Below are positions 9,052 to 16,719 of a DNA stretch of 64,000 nt, piece by piece. The stretch spans positions 35,932-99,931 of the forward strand of contig NZ_FCOF02000023.1 in assembly GCF_001544755.2 (NCBI RefSeq). The letters run 5' to 3'. Position numbers and translations under genes: made by a program. The notes under the pieces are model-generated. The model was not told the DNA's origin. It ran no database searches and was given only the letters and a program-made list of their open reading frames with translations. The stretch comes from Caballeronia catudaia. Its GTDB lineage: Bacteria; Pseudomonadota; Gammaproteobacteria; Burkholderiales; Burkholderiaceae. How positions within the stretch are numbered: position 1 is the stretch's first letter; the number at the start of each line of letters is the position of its first letter.

Positions 9052-9123
9052 AATGGCGGCGCGGGAAACACAAAACCAGCAACACACGACGGCGAACGCC
9101 GTACGACCCGCCCGCCCATTTTT
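9052..9123 (+). terminator. Terminator-like long hairpin after the 50-residue gene
   Basis: The segment AATGGCGGCGCGGG (9052-9065) pairs imperfectly with CCCGCCCGCCCATT (9107-9120). An inner perfect hairpin ACGGCG-AA-CGCCGT sits inside, and a run of five T follows. The structure starts 10 nt after the stop codon. Confidence 0.55.
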
Positions 9124-9499
9124 CTTCCCTATGTAGTTTTTCTAGCAATCTTTCCTCATCTCGGCGTCCTATTGGACGTGCCTATCCTCCGCGCTTTTCT
9201 GCGCGCGACCATTTCTCCATCCTTTCGTCTGTCTGACATCCGCTTCGCAAGCTGCCTGCTTCGCAAAAATGCGTCCCGACTTGTTCTCGCGCGACATGCC
9301 AAAATCGCCGCGCTGAACCGCTTCGCCGGCCGCAAAGCCTTGTCGCGCAAGGGTCTCACCGCAACGGCAAGAAACTGCCTGTATTCAAGTGTCGTATTTC
9401 CACATGTGGTTGTCGCAAATAGTCGGCTGATGAGACTTTTTTCTGGCAACTATGTATGCACAGCGCGGACGCACGTCCGCCCTCGTCAGGAGATTTTCG
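9124..9499 (+). promoter_or_regulatory. Noncoding upstream region of choV
   Basis: No gene is supported here. The region holds CCACATGTGG, a perfect 10-bp palindrome at 9400-9409, then TGTCGCAAATAGTCGG and an AT-rich stretch, and ends in CAGGAGATTTT, a strong ribosome binding site for choV. A GbdR-type activator site would be expected here, because betaine uptake genes are in the GbdR regulon of pseudomonads; the actual site is not identified. Confidence 0.4.
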
Positions 9500-10663
9500 A
9501 TGAATTCCCCGAAGGTAGTGGTCGAAGGACTGTGCAAAGTGTTCGGCAACAGTCCCAAACAGGCGCTCGACATGCTGGCCGGCGGCGCGACGAAGGAAGA
9601 AGTCTTCAAGCGCACCGGACAGATCGTCGGCGTCCATAACGTCTCCTTCGACGTCAAGGAAGGCGAGATTTTCGTGCTCATGGGCCTGTCCGGTTCGGGC
9701 AAATCCACGCTGATCCGGCTCATCAACCGCCTGGTCGAGCCGACCGCCGGCAAGGTGCTGATCGATGGCCGCGACGTCGCCGCCGTGAAGCGCTCCGAGC
9801 TCACGGCGCTGCGCCGCAAGGACATGAGCATGGTGTTTCAGTCCTTCGCGCTGATGCCGCAACGCACGGTTCTTTCCAACGCCGCATTCGGCCTCGAGGT
9901 CGCGGGCGTCGGCAAGAAGGAGCGCGAAGCGCGCGCGATGACCGTGCTCGAGCAGGTCGGCCTCGCGCCTTTCTCGCAGAAATTGCCGTCGCAGCTATCG
10001 GGCGGCATGCAGCAGCGCGTAGGCCTCGCGCGCGCGCTCGCGGTCAATCCTTCGCTGATGATCATGGACGAAGCGTTCTCCGCGCTCGATCCGCTCAAGC
10101 GCAAGGAAATGCAGAACGTGCTGCTCGATCTGCAACGCGAACAGCGCCGCACGATTCTCTTCGTGTCGCACGATCTGGAAGAGGCGATGCGTATCGGCAC
10201 GCGCATCGCGATCATGGAAGGCGGGCGCGTGGTGCAGATCGGCACGCCGCAGGAAATCATCACGAATCCCGCCGACGACTACGTGGAAGCCTTTTTCGAA
10301 GGCATCGACACGAGCCGCTATCTCACCGCCGGCGATCTGATGCAGACCGATGAAGTGCCGCTCATCAGGCACAACATCCAGATCGACGCGTCGAGCGTGG
10401 CGCAGACCCTGAACGGCAGCGCCGACTATGCGTTCGTGCTCGACGCGCAACGCCGCATCCGTGGCTTCGTCGGGCGCGAGAACGCCAATGTTCAGCATAT
10501 CGATTGCATCGAGCGGCACATGGCGCTGGACGACGTCGTGAACCGTGTGGTCGCGAGCCCCGCGCCGCTGCCCGTCGTCGAGGCGGACGGCTCGTACTGC
10601 GGGTCGATCAACAAGACCAATGTCCTGAAGGTCCTTACGCACCATCGAGGTTCCCATGTCTGA
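9500..10663 (+). CDS. choV: Choline/glycine betaine ABC transporter ATP-binding protein
   Basis: A 387-residue ATPase of the ProV/OpuAA/ChoV type. Walker A is GLSGSGKST (about 63-70), the signature is LSGGMQQRVG, Walker B is LMIMDEAFSALD, and the switch is FVSHDLEEAM. The N-terminal 40-residue extension (DMLAGGATKEEVFKRTG) before the first strand is characteristic of betaine/proline-betaine importers. The C-terminal 110 residues form a CBS-like pair, which in OpuA senses ionic strength. It powers uptake of choline or betaine with ChoW and a periplasmic binding protein. The ATG at 9500 is preceded by AGGAGA. Its last 8 bases overlap choW. Confidence 0.93.
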   Translation: MNSPKVVVEGLCKVFGNSPKQALDMLAGGATKEEVFKRTGQIVGVHNVSFDVKEGEIFVLMGLSGSGKSTLIRLINRLVEPTAGKVLIDGRDVAAVKRSELTALRRKDMSMVFQSFALMPQRTVLSNAAFGLEVAGVGKKEREARAMTVLEQVGLAPFSQKLPSQLSGGMQQRVGLARALAVNPSLMIMDEAFSALDPLKRKEMQNVLLDLQREQRRTILFVSHDLEEAMRIGTRIAIMEGGRVVQIGTPQEIITNPADDYVEAFFEGIDTSRYLTAGDLMQTDEVPLIRHNIQIDASSVAQTLNGSADYAFVLDAQRRIRGFVGRENANVQHIDCIERHMALDDVVNRVVASPAPLPVVEADGSYCGSINKTNVLKVLTHHRGSHV

Positions 10664-11558
10664 AATCATTCCGCTTGGCAGTTGGGTGGACCACGGCGTC
10701 CACTATCTCCTCGATCACGACGCGAAGACGTTCGATTCCATCGGCAAGGTCATCGAGACTTTCGCCGCGGCGATCGAGCATGCGCTGCAGTCCGTTCCGA
10801 TGTGGGCGCTGATCGCGATTTTCGTGGGCATCGGCCTGTGGCGCGTCGGCTGGCGATTCGCGGCGTTCGTGCTCGCTTCGCTATTGCTGATCTACGCGAC
10901 CAACTTCTGGGATCAGATGGTCATCACGCTGGGCCTCACGCTGTCGTCGACGTTGATCAGCCTGTTGCTCGGCATTCCGCTCGGCATCTGGGTCTCGAAG
11001 AGCAAGTACGTCGAGATGTCCGTGCGCCCCGTGCTCGACCTGATGCAGACCATGCCTGCATTCGTCTACCTGATTCCGGCCGCGATGCTGTTCGGTCTCG
11101 GCCGCGTGCCGGGCATTCTGGCGACCGTCATTTTCGCGATGCCGCCTGCCGTGCGTCTCACCGCGCTCGGCATCAAGCAGGTGAATCGCGAGATCGTGGA
11201 AGCGGGCCAGGCGTTCGGCTGCACGTCGTTCCAGTTGCTCTACAAGGTGCAGATTCCGAACGCGCTGCCTTCGATCATGACCGGCGTGAACCAGACGATC
11301 ATGATGGCGCTGTCGATGGTCATCATCGCTTCGATGGTCGGCGCGGGCGGTCTCGGCAACGACGTGCTCGCATCGATTCAGCGACTGGATATCGGCCTCG
11401 GCTTCGAGAGCGGCTTGTCGGTGGTGTTGCTGGCGATCATTCTCGACCGCATCACCGAGAGCTTCGGACGCACGCCGGGCATGGCGCGCGCCCCGCTGTT
11501 CTCGGGTCTCAAGAGCGTAATGAAAGTGCGCCGCACTCCGGCGGCGCAACAAAGCTAA
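10656..11558 (+). CDS. choW: Choline/glycine betaine ABC transporter permease
   Basis: A 300-residue ProW-type permease with about six to seven membrane helices. The C-terminal EAA-type loop reads REIVEAGQAFGCTSFQLLYKVQIPNALPSIMTGVNQ, and QTMPAFVYLIPAAMLFGLGRVPG is diagnostic of betaine/choline permeases. It overlaps choV by 8 bp, indicating translational coupling. It is the only such permease in the window, although three candidate substrate-binding proteins are encoded, so it may serve several of them. Confidence 0.93.
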   Translation: MSEIIPLGSWVDHGVHYLLDHDAKTFDSIGKVIETFAAAIEHALQSVPMWALIAIFVGIGLWRVGWRFAAFVLASLLLIYATNFWDQMVITLGLTLSSTLISLLLGIPLGIWVSKSKYVEMSVRPVLDLMQTMPAFVYLIPAAMLFGLGRVPGILATVIFAMPPAVRLTALGIKQVNREIVEAGQAFGCTSFQLLYKVQIPNALPSIMTGVNQTIMMALSMVIIASMVGAGGLGNDVLASIQRLDIGLGFESGLSVVLLAIILDRITESFGRTPGMARAPLFSGLKSVMKVRRTPAAQQS

Positions 11559-11570
11559 CGAGGCTCCTGC

Positions 11571-12563
11571 ATGAAGCGCGACGCGATCGTCCCAGCGGTT
11601 ACCGATTCACCGTTGTCCAATCTCGCGCACTTCGGCTTCCTTACGCTGCCGAACTTCTCGATGATCGCGTTCACGAGCGCGGTCGAGGTGTTGCGCATGG
11701 CCAATTACATCGGCCGCGCGCAGCACTATCGATGGTCGATCATCACGCCGGACGGCGAGCCGGCGCGCGCGAGCAACGGCATCACCGTGAAGCCGACGGT
11801 GACGCTCGATGAAGCCGGCATGCCCGATGTGCTGATCGTGTGCGCGGGATGGCATGTCGCCGATTATGTCGACGACAAGATCATCGGCCTCTTGCAGCGC
11901 GCGCATGAAGCGGGCATTCCTCTCGGCGGCATATGCACCGGTCCGTATGCGCTGCTCGCGGCGAAGCTGCTCGATGGTTATCGCTGCACGCTGCACTGGG
12001 AAGATATGTCGCCGGTCAATAAGCGTTTCCCGCATGTGCGTTTCGCGGACGAGCTCTTCGTGATCGATCGCGACCGCATGACCTGCACGGGCGGCACGGC
12101 GCCGCTCGACCTGATGCTCAATCTTGTCGGCTTGCGGCTCGGGCAGGCGCATGCGGCGCAGGTATCGGAGCAGTTCATCGTCGAGCGAATTCGCGGATCG
12201 ACGGACTACCAGCACATTCCCGTCGATGCGCGCGTGGGATTCTCTCGCGCGGAGCTCGTCGAAGTCGTGCGGCTGATGGAGGCGAACATCGAGGAGCCTT
12301 TGTCGCTCGAAGAACTTGCGCGGCTCGTGCATCTGTCGCAACGGCATTTGCAACGCATGTTCAAGATGTTCCTCAACGTATCGCCGACGCATTACTACCT
12401 GACGCTGCGCCTGCGTCGCGCGCGTGAATTGTTGCGCAACACGGATGCGTCGATTGCACGTGTGACCAGCATCTGCGGATTCCATTCGCCTTGTCATTTC
12501 AGCAAGGCGTATCGCGCGCAGTTCGGACATGCGCCGAGCGTCGAGCGTCGATTATCGGCCTGA
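11571..12563 (+). CDS. gbdR: GlxA-type AraC transcriptional regulator, probable GbdR
   Basis: A 330-residue regulator. Residues about 15-195 form a DJ-1/PfpI-like sensor (FGFLTLPNFSMIAFTSAVEVLRMANY; nucleophile-elbow-like GGICTGPYALLA). Residues about 225-325 carry two AraC helix-turn-helix motifs (LSLEELARLVHLSQRHLQRMF and ITSICGFHSPCHFSKAYRAQFG). In Pseudomonas GbdR senses glycine betaine and dimethylglycine and activates gbc, dgc, sox and uptake genes. Its position 12 bp after choW and before choX supports that role. A close relative is encoded at 41598-42605, so which of the two is the true GbdR is open. Confidence 0.82.
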   Translation: MKRDAIVPAVTDSPLSNLAHFGFLTLPNFSMIAFTSAVEVLRMANYIGRAQHYRWSIITPDGEPARASNGITVKPTVTLDEAGMPDVLIVCAGWHVADYVDDKIIGLLQRAHEAGIPLGGICTGPYALLAAKLLDGYRCTLHWEDMSPVNKRFPHVRFADELFVIDRDRMTCTGGTAPLDLMLNLVGLRLGQAHAAQVSEQFIVERIRGSTDYQHIPVDARVGFSRAELVEVVRLMEANIEEPLSLEELARLVHLSQRHLQRMFKMFLNVSPTHYYLTLRLRRARELLRNTDASIARVTSICGFHSPCHFSKAYRAQFGHAPSVERRLSA

Positions 12564-12662
12564 CGTTTTTCTGCTTGCTTTCTTCGGCCGTGCGGGCTGC
12601 TTCGAGCCTCGCGCGTGGGCCTTGTCGCGTTTATGTGCTTATAAAAAACTTGGGAGAGAGAT

Positions 12663-13607
12663 ATGAAACGCTTGTGGATCGCATCGATAGCGTCGATGGC
12701 GGCGGCAATGTTGTCGGGTGCGTATGGCGCCGAGCCTGCCGCGTGCAAGAACGTGCGCTTCGCTGATGTCGGCTGGACGGATATCGCCGCGACCACCGGA
12801 CTCGCATCGACCGTTCTGCAGGGCTTGGGCTATAACCCGACAAAGACAATCGCTTCGGTGCCGATCACGTTCGCGGGCGTGAAGAGCAAGCAGATCGACG
12901 TGTTCCTCGGCTACTGGTCGCCGACGATGGACCCGATGATCGATTCGTTCAGGAAAGCGAATCAAGTGAAGGTGCTCGCGACGCCGAATCTGACGGGCGC
13001 CAAGTACACGCTCGCGGTGCCGGATTATGCGTATCAGGCGGGCATCAAGAACTTCAACGATATCGCGAAGAACTACGACAAGCTCGACGGCAAGATCTAC
13101 GGCATCGAGCCGGGCAATGATGGCAATGCGCTCATCAAGAAGATGATCGACAGCAACATGTATGGGCTGGGCAAGTTCAAGCTGGTGGAGTCGAGCGAGG
13201 CGGGCATGCTCGTCGAAGTGAATCGCGCGATTCGCGAGAAGAAGCCCATCGTGTTTCTGGGCTGGGAACCGCATCCGATGAACGTGCAGATGAAGATCGA
13301 CTATCTCGCGGGCGGCGATGATGTTTTCGGGCCGAACTATGGCGAAGCGAAGGTGCTGACGGTGACGCCGACTGATTACGACACGCGGTGCCCGAATGTC
13401 GCGAAGCTGGTGTCGAATCTGCAGTTCACGACGGATATCGAGAATCACGTGATGGTGCCGATCATGAACAAGACAGATGCGAACAAGGCGGCGCGCGAGT
13501 GGCTGAAACAGAATCCGGCGGTGCTGGATAAGTGGCTCGCGGGGGTGAAGACTTTCGATGGGAAGGAGGGGTTGCCGGCGGTGAAGGCGTACGTGGCGGG
13601 GAATTGA
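12663..13607 (+). CDS. choX: Choline/betaine ABC transporter substrate-binding protein (ChoX-like)
   Basis: A 314-residue periplasmic protein of the OpuAC/ChoX family. A signal peptide ends near GAYGAEPAACK. The mature protein shows FADVGWTDIAATTG, QIDVFLGYWSPTMDPM and IYGIEPGNDGN, the pattern of choline-binding ChoX proteins with an aromatic cage; FLGWEPHPMNVQ lies in the second lobe. GGGAGAGAG precedes the ATG. It completes the transporter after choV-choW-gbdR, with a 99-bp gap. A paralogue with the same landmarks lies at 58549. Confidence 0.9.
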   Translation: MKRLWIASIASMAAAMLSGAYGAEPAACKNVRFADVGWTDIAATTGLASTVLQGLGYNPTKTIASVPITFAGVKSKQIDVFLGYWSPTMDPMIDSFRKANQVKVLATPNLTGAKYTLAVPDYAYQAGIKNFNDIAKNYDKLDGKIYGIEPGNDGNALIKKMIDSNMYGLGKFKLVESSEAGMLVEVNRAIREKKPIVFLGWEPHPMNVQMKIDYLAGGDDVFGPNYGEAKVLTVTPTDYDTRCPNVAKLVSNLQFTTDIENHVMVPIMNKTDANKAAREWLKQNPAVLDKWLAGVKTFDGKEGLPAVKAYVAGN

Positions 13608-13616
13608 GCCTCTGCG

Positions 13617-13905
13617 TTATTTTGGCGACGCCCAATCCGCGGGCGTCGCCTCCGTGTTTTCAGCTTCGGAAGTGATCTTGTGTTGTCCTGGTTCAACTTC
13701 GGCATAAAGATAAGTCTTGGCCGCCGTGCTTCCCATTGCTTTTCCATCAAGTGTCACAGGCATTTTGACGCCAGCGCCAATCGACTCGTTTCGATACACA
13801 TACAGAGACGCCTTTTGCGTCGGAACCGTAAAAGTCTTTAGCGCCGCATCCTGCTGCTGATGGACTGTCTGCGGTGAGTGACCGAAGTGCTTACAAGCGG
13901 TCGGT
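13617..13905 (-). pseudogene. Decayed DUF2846-type lipoprotein gene
   Basis: Reading the minus strand, the frame encodes ...KTFTVPTQKASLYVYRNESIG...MPVTLDGKAMGSTAAKTYLYAEV-PGQHKITSEAE..., which matches the DUF2846 pattern (VYIYR, DGK-IG-TA-KTFFYxEV-PG-H-I-SE). Upstream the same frame contains TACK, which could be a lipobox, but a TGA immediately precedes it and no signal peptide is present in any frame. The gene has therefore lost its 5' end. The last codons coincide with a perfect 10-bp hairpin. It lies convergent between choX and the aldolase gene. Confidence 0.55.
13624..13660 (+). terminator. Hairpin just after choX, possible terminator
   Basis: GGCGACGCCC (13624-13633) pairs perfectly with GGGCGTCGCC (13641-13650) around 7 nt; TTTT follows 6 nt later. 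It lies 16 bp after the choX stop codon and inside the end of the decayed lipoprotein frame. The T tract is weak. Confidence 0.45.
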
Positions 13906-13968
13906 CAGATGGACGGGCGCATCGATGCACAAATCCGGTGTTCCCGTCCTGGCGATTAAAGCGAGCAA

Positions 13969-14733
13969 TCAACTTCGATAATCCGTCTTCGCACCTTCGA
14001 TCATTCTCAACGCCGCATTCCACTGCAGCGCCATGATTCCATCGGCTTCATCGCGCCGATACTGTGCCGCCGTCAATTCACAAACCTTCTCCGACGGCAG
14101 ATTCAATTCCGCATTTCCCGCGAGCGCCCGAATCTGAATTTCACACGCCCTTTCAAGAAAATACATCTCCTGAAACGCCTCCGGAATCGACTTCCCGCAA
14201 GTCAATAATCCGTGATTCTTCAAGATCATCGCGTTATGCGAGCCGAGGTCATTCACGAGCCGATCGCGCTCCGCGAGATCCAGCGCAATCCCTTCATAAT
14301 CGTGATACGCGATATGCCCGTAATACTTCAGCGCATGCTGGCTGATCGGCAAAAGCCCTTGCTTCTGCGCCGATACCGCCGCGCCCGCCGCCGTATGCGT
14401 ATGCACGACGCACAGCACATCGGGCCGCGCCATGTGGATCGCCGAGTGAATCGTGAAGCCCGCCGGATTCACGCGGTATCGCTCGGGTTCCCCGCTCGCG
14501 CCCGCTTCGACGGGACGCCCTTCCTCATCGATGCGCACCAGATCCGATGCACGCATCTCGTCGAAGAGCACGCCATAGCGATTGATCAGAAAGTGATGGT
14601 CCGCTCCCGGCACACGCGCGCTGATGTGCGTGAAGATCATGTCGGTCCAGCGAAAGTGCCCGATCACGCGATACAGCGCCGCCAGATCGCAGCGCACCTT
14701 CCATTCTTCCTGCGAATACCCGTGAGTCTCCAT
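13969..14733 (-). CDS. Class II aldolase/adducin family protein
   Basis: A 254-residue zinc enzyme of the L-fuculose-phosphate aldolase / ribulose-phosphate epimerase fold. Landmarks are FTHISARVPG, HFLINRYGVLFDEM, the metal ligands in VVHTHTAAG and the third histidine in ILKNHGLLTCG. Members split or epimerise hydroxy-carbonyl compounds or decarboxylate them; the substrate is unknown. GGGAGGAA just before the ATG is an excellent ribosome binding site. It lies 50 bp or more downstream of, and in the same direction as, a GlxA-type regulator, suggesting co-regulation. Confidence 0.85.
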   Translation of the reverse strand: METHGYSQEEWKVRCDLAALYRVIGHFRWTDMIFTHISARVPGADHHFLINRYGVLFDEMRASDLVRIDEEGRPVEAGASGEPERYRVNPAGFTIHSAIHMARPDVLCVVHTHTAAGAAVSAQKQGLLPISQHALKYYGHIAYHDYEGIALDLAERDRLVNDLGSHNAMILKNHGLLTCGKSIPEAFQEMYFLERACEIQIRALAGNAELNLPSEKVCELTAAQYRRDEADGIMALQWNAALRMIEGAKTDYRS

Positions 14734-14783
14734 GCCGTTCCTCCCTGGTTGACGAGCCGCGGATAACGTGAAGCGGATAAAGC

Positions 14784-15875
14784 CTAGATCGCCTGGGCGC
14801 GGCCCGGAAAAACTTCGTCGTAGTCCATTGCCTGAGTGGCTTCCTGCGCGTCCTGTGCGCCGCCGCCTTGCTCACGATACATCATCGGCGGCACACCGAA
14901 TTGCTTGCGGAACTCACGGCCGAGATGCGATGCATCCGAGAAGCCGCAACTCGACGCGATATCCGCGACGGTCTTGTCCGAACTCGTCAGAAGCCACGCG
15001 GCGGTGCGCAGCCGGACCTGCTTCGCATACGCCTGCGGCGCCTTGCCCGTCTCCGCCTTGAAAAGCCGTTCGAGCTGCCGCGTCGAGAGATCGAGCTTAT
15101 ACGCGAGTTCATCGAGCGAGAGCGAACGGCCGACGTGCTGCTCCATCAGCAGGATCGCACGTTTCACCTTCGGATGCGTCGCGGGGGCGAGGCCCGGCGG
15201 ATGCGGCTGCGGTGCGTTGCCCTTCTGCATGTCGTCGACCAGCAGGATGCGCAGCGCCTTCTGCACGGTCGCGGTTTCGAAGTGACGAAGCAGAATCGCG
15301 GCGGCGACATCGATCGATGCGCGCCCGCCCGAACACGTGATGCGCCTTCTGTCGATCACGAAGAGACGGTCCGCGACGAGCGCCTGTTCATCGGCATGCG
15401 GAAAGCGCTCGACGAAATCCCAGTAATGAAACCAGCTCACGCAGATGCGATGACCTTCGAGCACGCCCGCGCGCATCAGCGAGAACACGCCCGTGCACAT
15501 GCCGACGAGCGTCGCGTTCGTCGCGGCGGCGCGCCGGATGAACTGCAGCGTCGCCTCGCTCGTGGCGGGACCGGAATGCAGCAGGCCGCCGACCACGACG
15601 ACATAGTCGAACGGCTCGGCCTGATCGTAGGTCTCCCACGGCGTGATCTGAATACCGCAACTCGCGCGCACCGGCGCGAGCGTCTCGCCGATCACGCTCC
15701 ACGAGCAGCGCACCGGGCGGCTGAAATCGCCTTCGTCGGCGGACAGGCGCAAGAGGTCGACGAAACCGGAAAACGCGGTCAGCGTGAAGTTCGGCAGCAG
15801 GATGATGCCGAAGCGGATGCGCGATTTCGATTGACCGTCGACGGACGACGGCGGAAGGGATTCTGCGGGACTCAT
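14784..15875 (-). CDS. GlxA-type AraC family regulator
   Basis: A 363-residue protein from the ATG at 15875 (MSPAESLPP). The DJ-1/PfpI sensor begins RFGIILLPNFTLTAFSGFVDLLRL and contains VGMCTGVFSLMRAGVL. The C-terminal AraC domain has LSLDELAYKLDLSTRQLERLF and VADIASSCGFSDASHLGREFRKQFG. An Ala/Gln/Asp-rich 30-residue tail follows. It is diverged from the two gbdR-like proteins of the window, so its ligand is likely different; regulators of this class respond to carnitine, arginine or betaine. It precedes the class II aldolase gene on the same strand and probably controls it. Confidence 0.85.
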   Translation of the reverse strand: MSPAESLPPSSVDGQSKSRIRFGIILLPNFTLTAFSGFVDLLRLSADEGDFSRPVRCSWSVIGETLAPVRASCGIQITPWETYDQAEPFDYVVVVGGLLHSGPATSEATLQFIRRAAATNATLVGMCTGVFSLMRAGVLEGHRICVSWFHYWDFVERFPHADEQALVADRLFVIDRRRITCSGGRASIDVAAAILLRHFETATVQKALRILLVDDMQKGNAPQPHPPGLAPATHPKVKRAILLMEQHVGRSLSLDELAYKLDLSTRQLERLFKAETGKAPQAYAKQVRLRTAAWLLTSSDKTVADIASSCGFSDASHLGREFRKQFGVPPMMYREQGGGAQDAQEATQAMDYDEVFPGRAQAI

Positions 15876-16013
15876 ACGGGCGACATGCGGCTGGACGTTA
15901 TCCGGCGAGCATAACACTCGGCCGCGAGCCGCGGGCACGTGTCAGAAACGACGCGGCCGGCGTCGCGTGACGCCGGCCGCGTGAAGACGAAAAGGGCGAC
16001 GAGGGGAGGCGGT

Positions 16014-16328
16014 TCAACCGCCGAGCACGGCGAAACCCCATGCGAAGACGCCGCCGATCAGCGCGCCCGTCGCGCGGCCGAGCACGCTCGCGATCGTGTA
16101 GTCGCCCCAACGCTGCTCGATTTCAGCCTTCAACACGCCGAAGTAGCGCAGCACGGGATCGATCGAACAGAGGAACATGAGCGCGACCCAGACGGGTGCC
16201 TGACGCGTGAGCACGTGTTCGGGCGAAAGCAGGTCCATTGCCTGAAGCGCGCCGACGACACCCGCGCCGACGAGGAAGGAGAGAACCCAGGACTTGAAGA
16301 ACTGATCGGGTAGTGCGTGAGTTTCCAT
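16014..16328 (-). CDS. Small hypothetical membrane protein (104 residues)
   Basis: From the ATG at 16328 it reads METHALPDQFFKSWVLSFLVGAG. There are about three hydrophobic segments: WVLSFLVGAGVVGALQAM, APVWVALMFLCSIDPVL and ATGALIGGVFAWGFAVLGG. A polar loop EIEQRWGDYTIASVLGR lies between the last two. I recognise no family. The longer open frame upstream of this ATG is arginine-rich and does not look coding. The gene faces away from sdaA, and a 391-bp noncoding region separates them. Confidence 0.6.
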   Translation of the reverse strand: METHALPDQFFKSWVLSFLVGAGVVGALQAMDLLSPEHVLTRQAPVWVALMFLCSIDPVLRYFGVLKAEIEQRWGDYTIASVLGRATGALIGGVFAWGFAVLGG

Positions 16329-16543
16329 CGCGATGCAAACCGGAAGAAGCGGGGGAGAAAGCCTGAGCAACGGCCCAGCCGAGAACCTAGGGAATATACC
16401 GAGGCCCGCTCTCCCGACGCTTCGGACCAGTCTCAAAAATATGGAAAGTGCAACGAAGATGCGCAAAAAGGCGCCAGACGCGAAATGGTCTGTTACGCGC
16501 GACCTTGCCGAAAAACGCGCCTCGAACCGGCTTCGGGCCTCTT

Positions 16544-16618
16544 CAGCGCATTGAGAACGCCGACGAAAGGGCGGCGAACGACGCGCTGACGCCGCTATCC
16601 CATTTCGACGGCGTTTTT
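16544..16618 (+). ncRNA. Structured leader with intrinsic terminator upstream of sdaA
   Basis: CAGCGC (16544-16549) pairs perfectly with GCGCTG (16583-16588) and encloses a second stem, CGCCG (16558-16562) with CGGCG (16572-16576). Immediately after comes ACGCCG (16589-16594) pairing with CGGCGT (16609-16614) and a TTTTT run, an intrinsic terminator 100 bp before the sdaA ATG. ACGCCG could instead pair with the upstream CGGCG, giving mutually exclusive folds as in attenuators. It does not match the glycine riboswitch consensus as I know it. The rest of 16329-16719 shows no gene. Confidence 0.4.
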
Positions 16619-16719
16619 GTTCTATCGGGTCTTTTTAGGGTTTGGTGCAATAGGCGCCATAGAGAAACCCGCGAAACCACGGCAGCGCAGCGCGCCACGC
16701 CAAACCCAGGGACACGCCA

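Noticed and set aside
9172..9639. 155-codon plus-strand frame over the choV promoter and start
   Set aside because: It runs out of frame into choV, has no Shine-Dalgarno sequence, and its composition is not protein-like.
13838..14023. 61-codon minus-strand frame upstream of the lipoprotein remnant
   Set aside because: No ribosome binding site or hydrophobic signal is present. It overlaps the end of the aldolase gene and does not supply the missing N-terminus of the remnant.
16329..16719. Glycine riboswitch upstream of sdaA
   Set aside because: The conserved aptamer bases are not found. Only a generic two-stem structure and a terminator are seen, so no riboswitch class is claimed.
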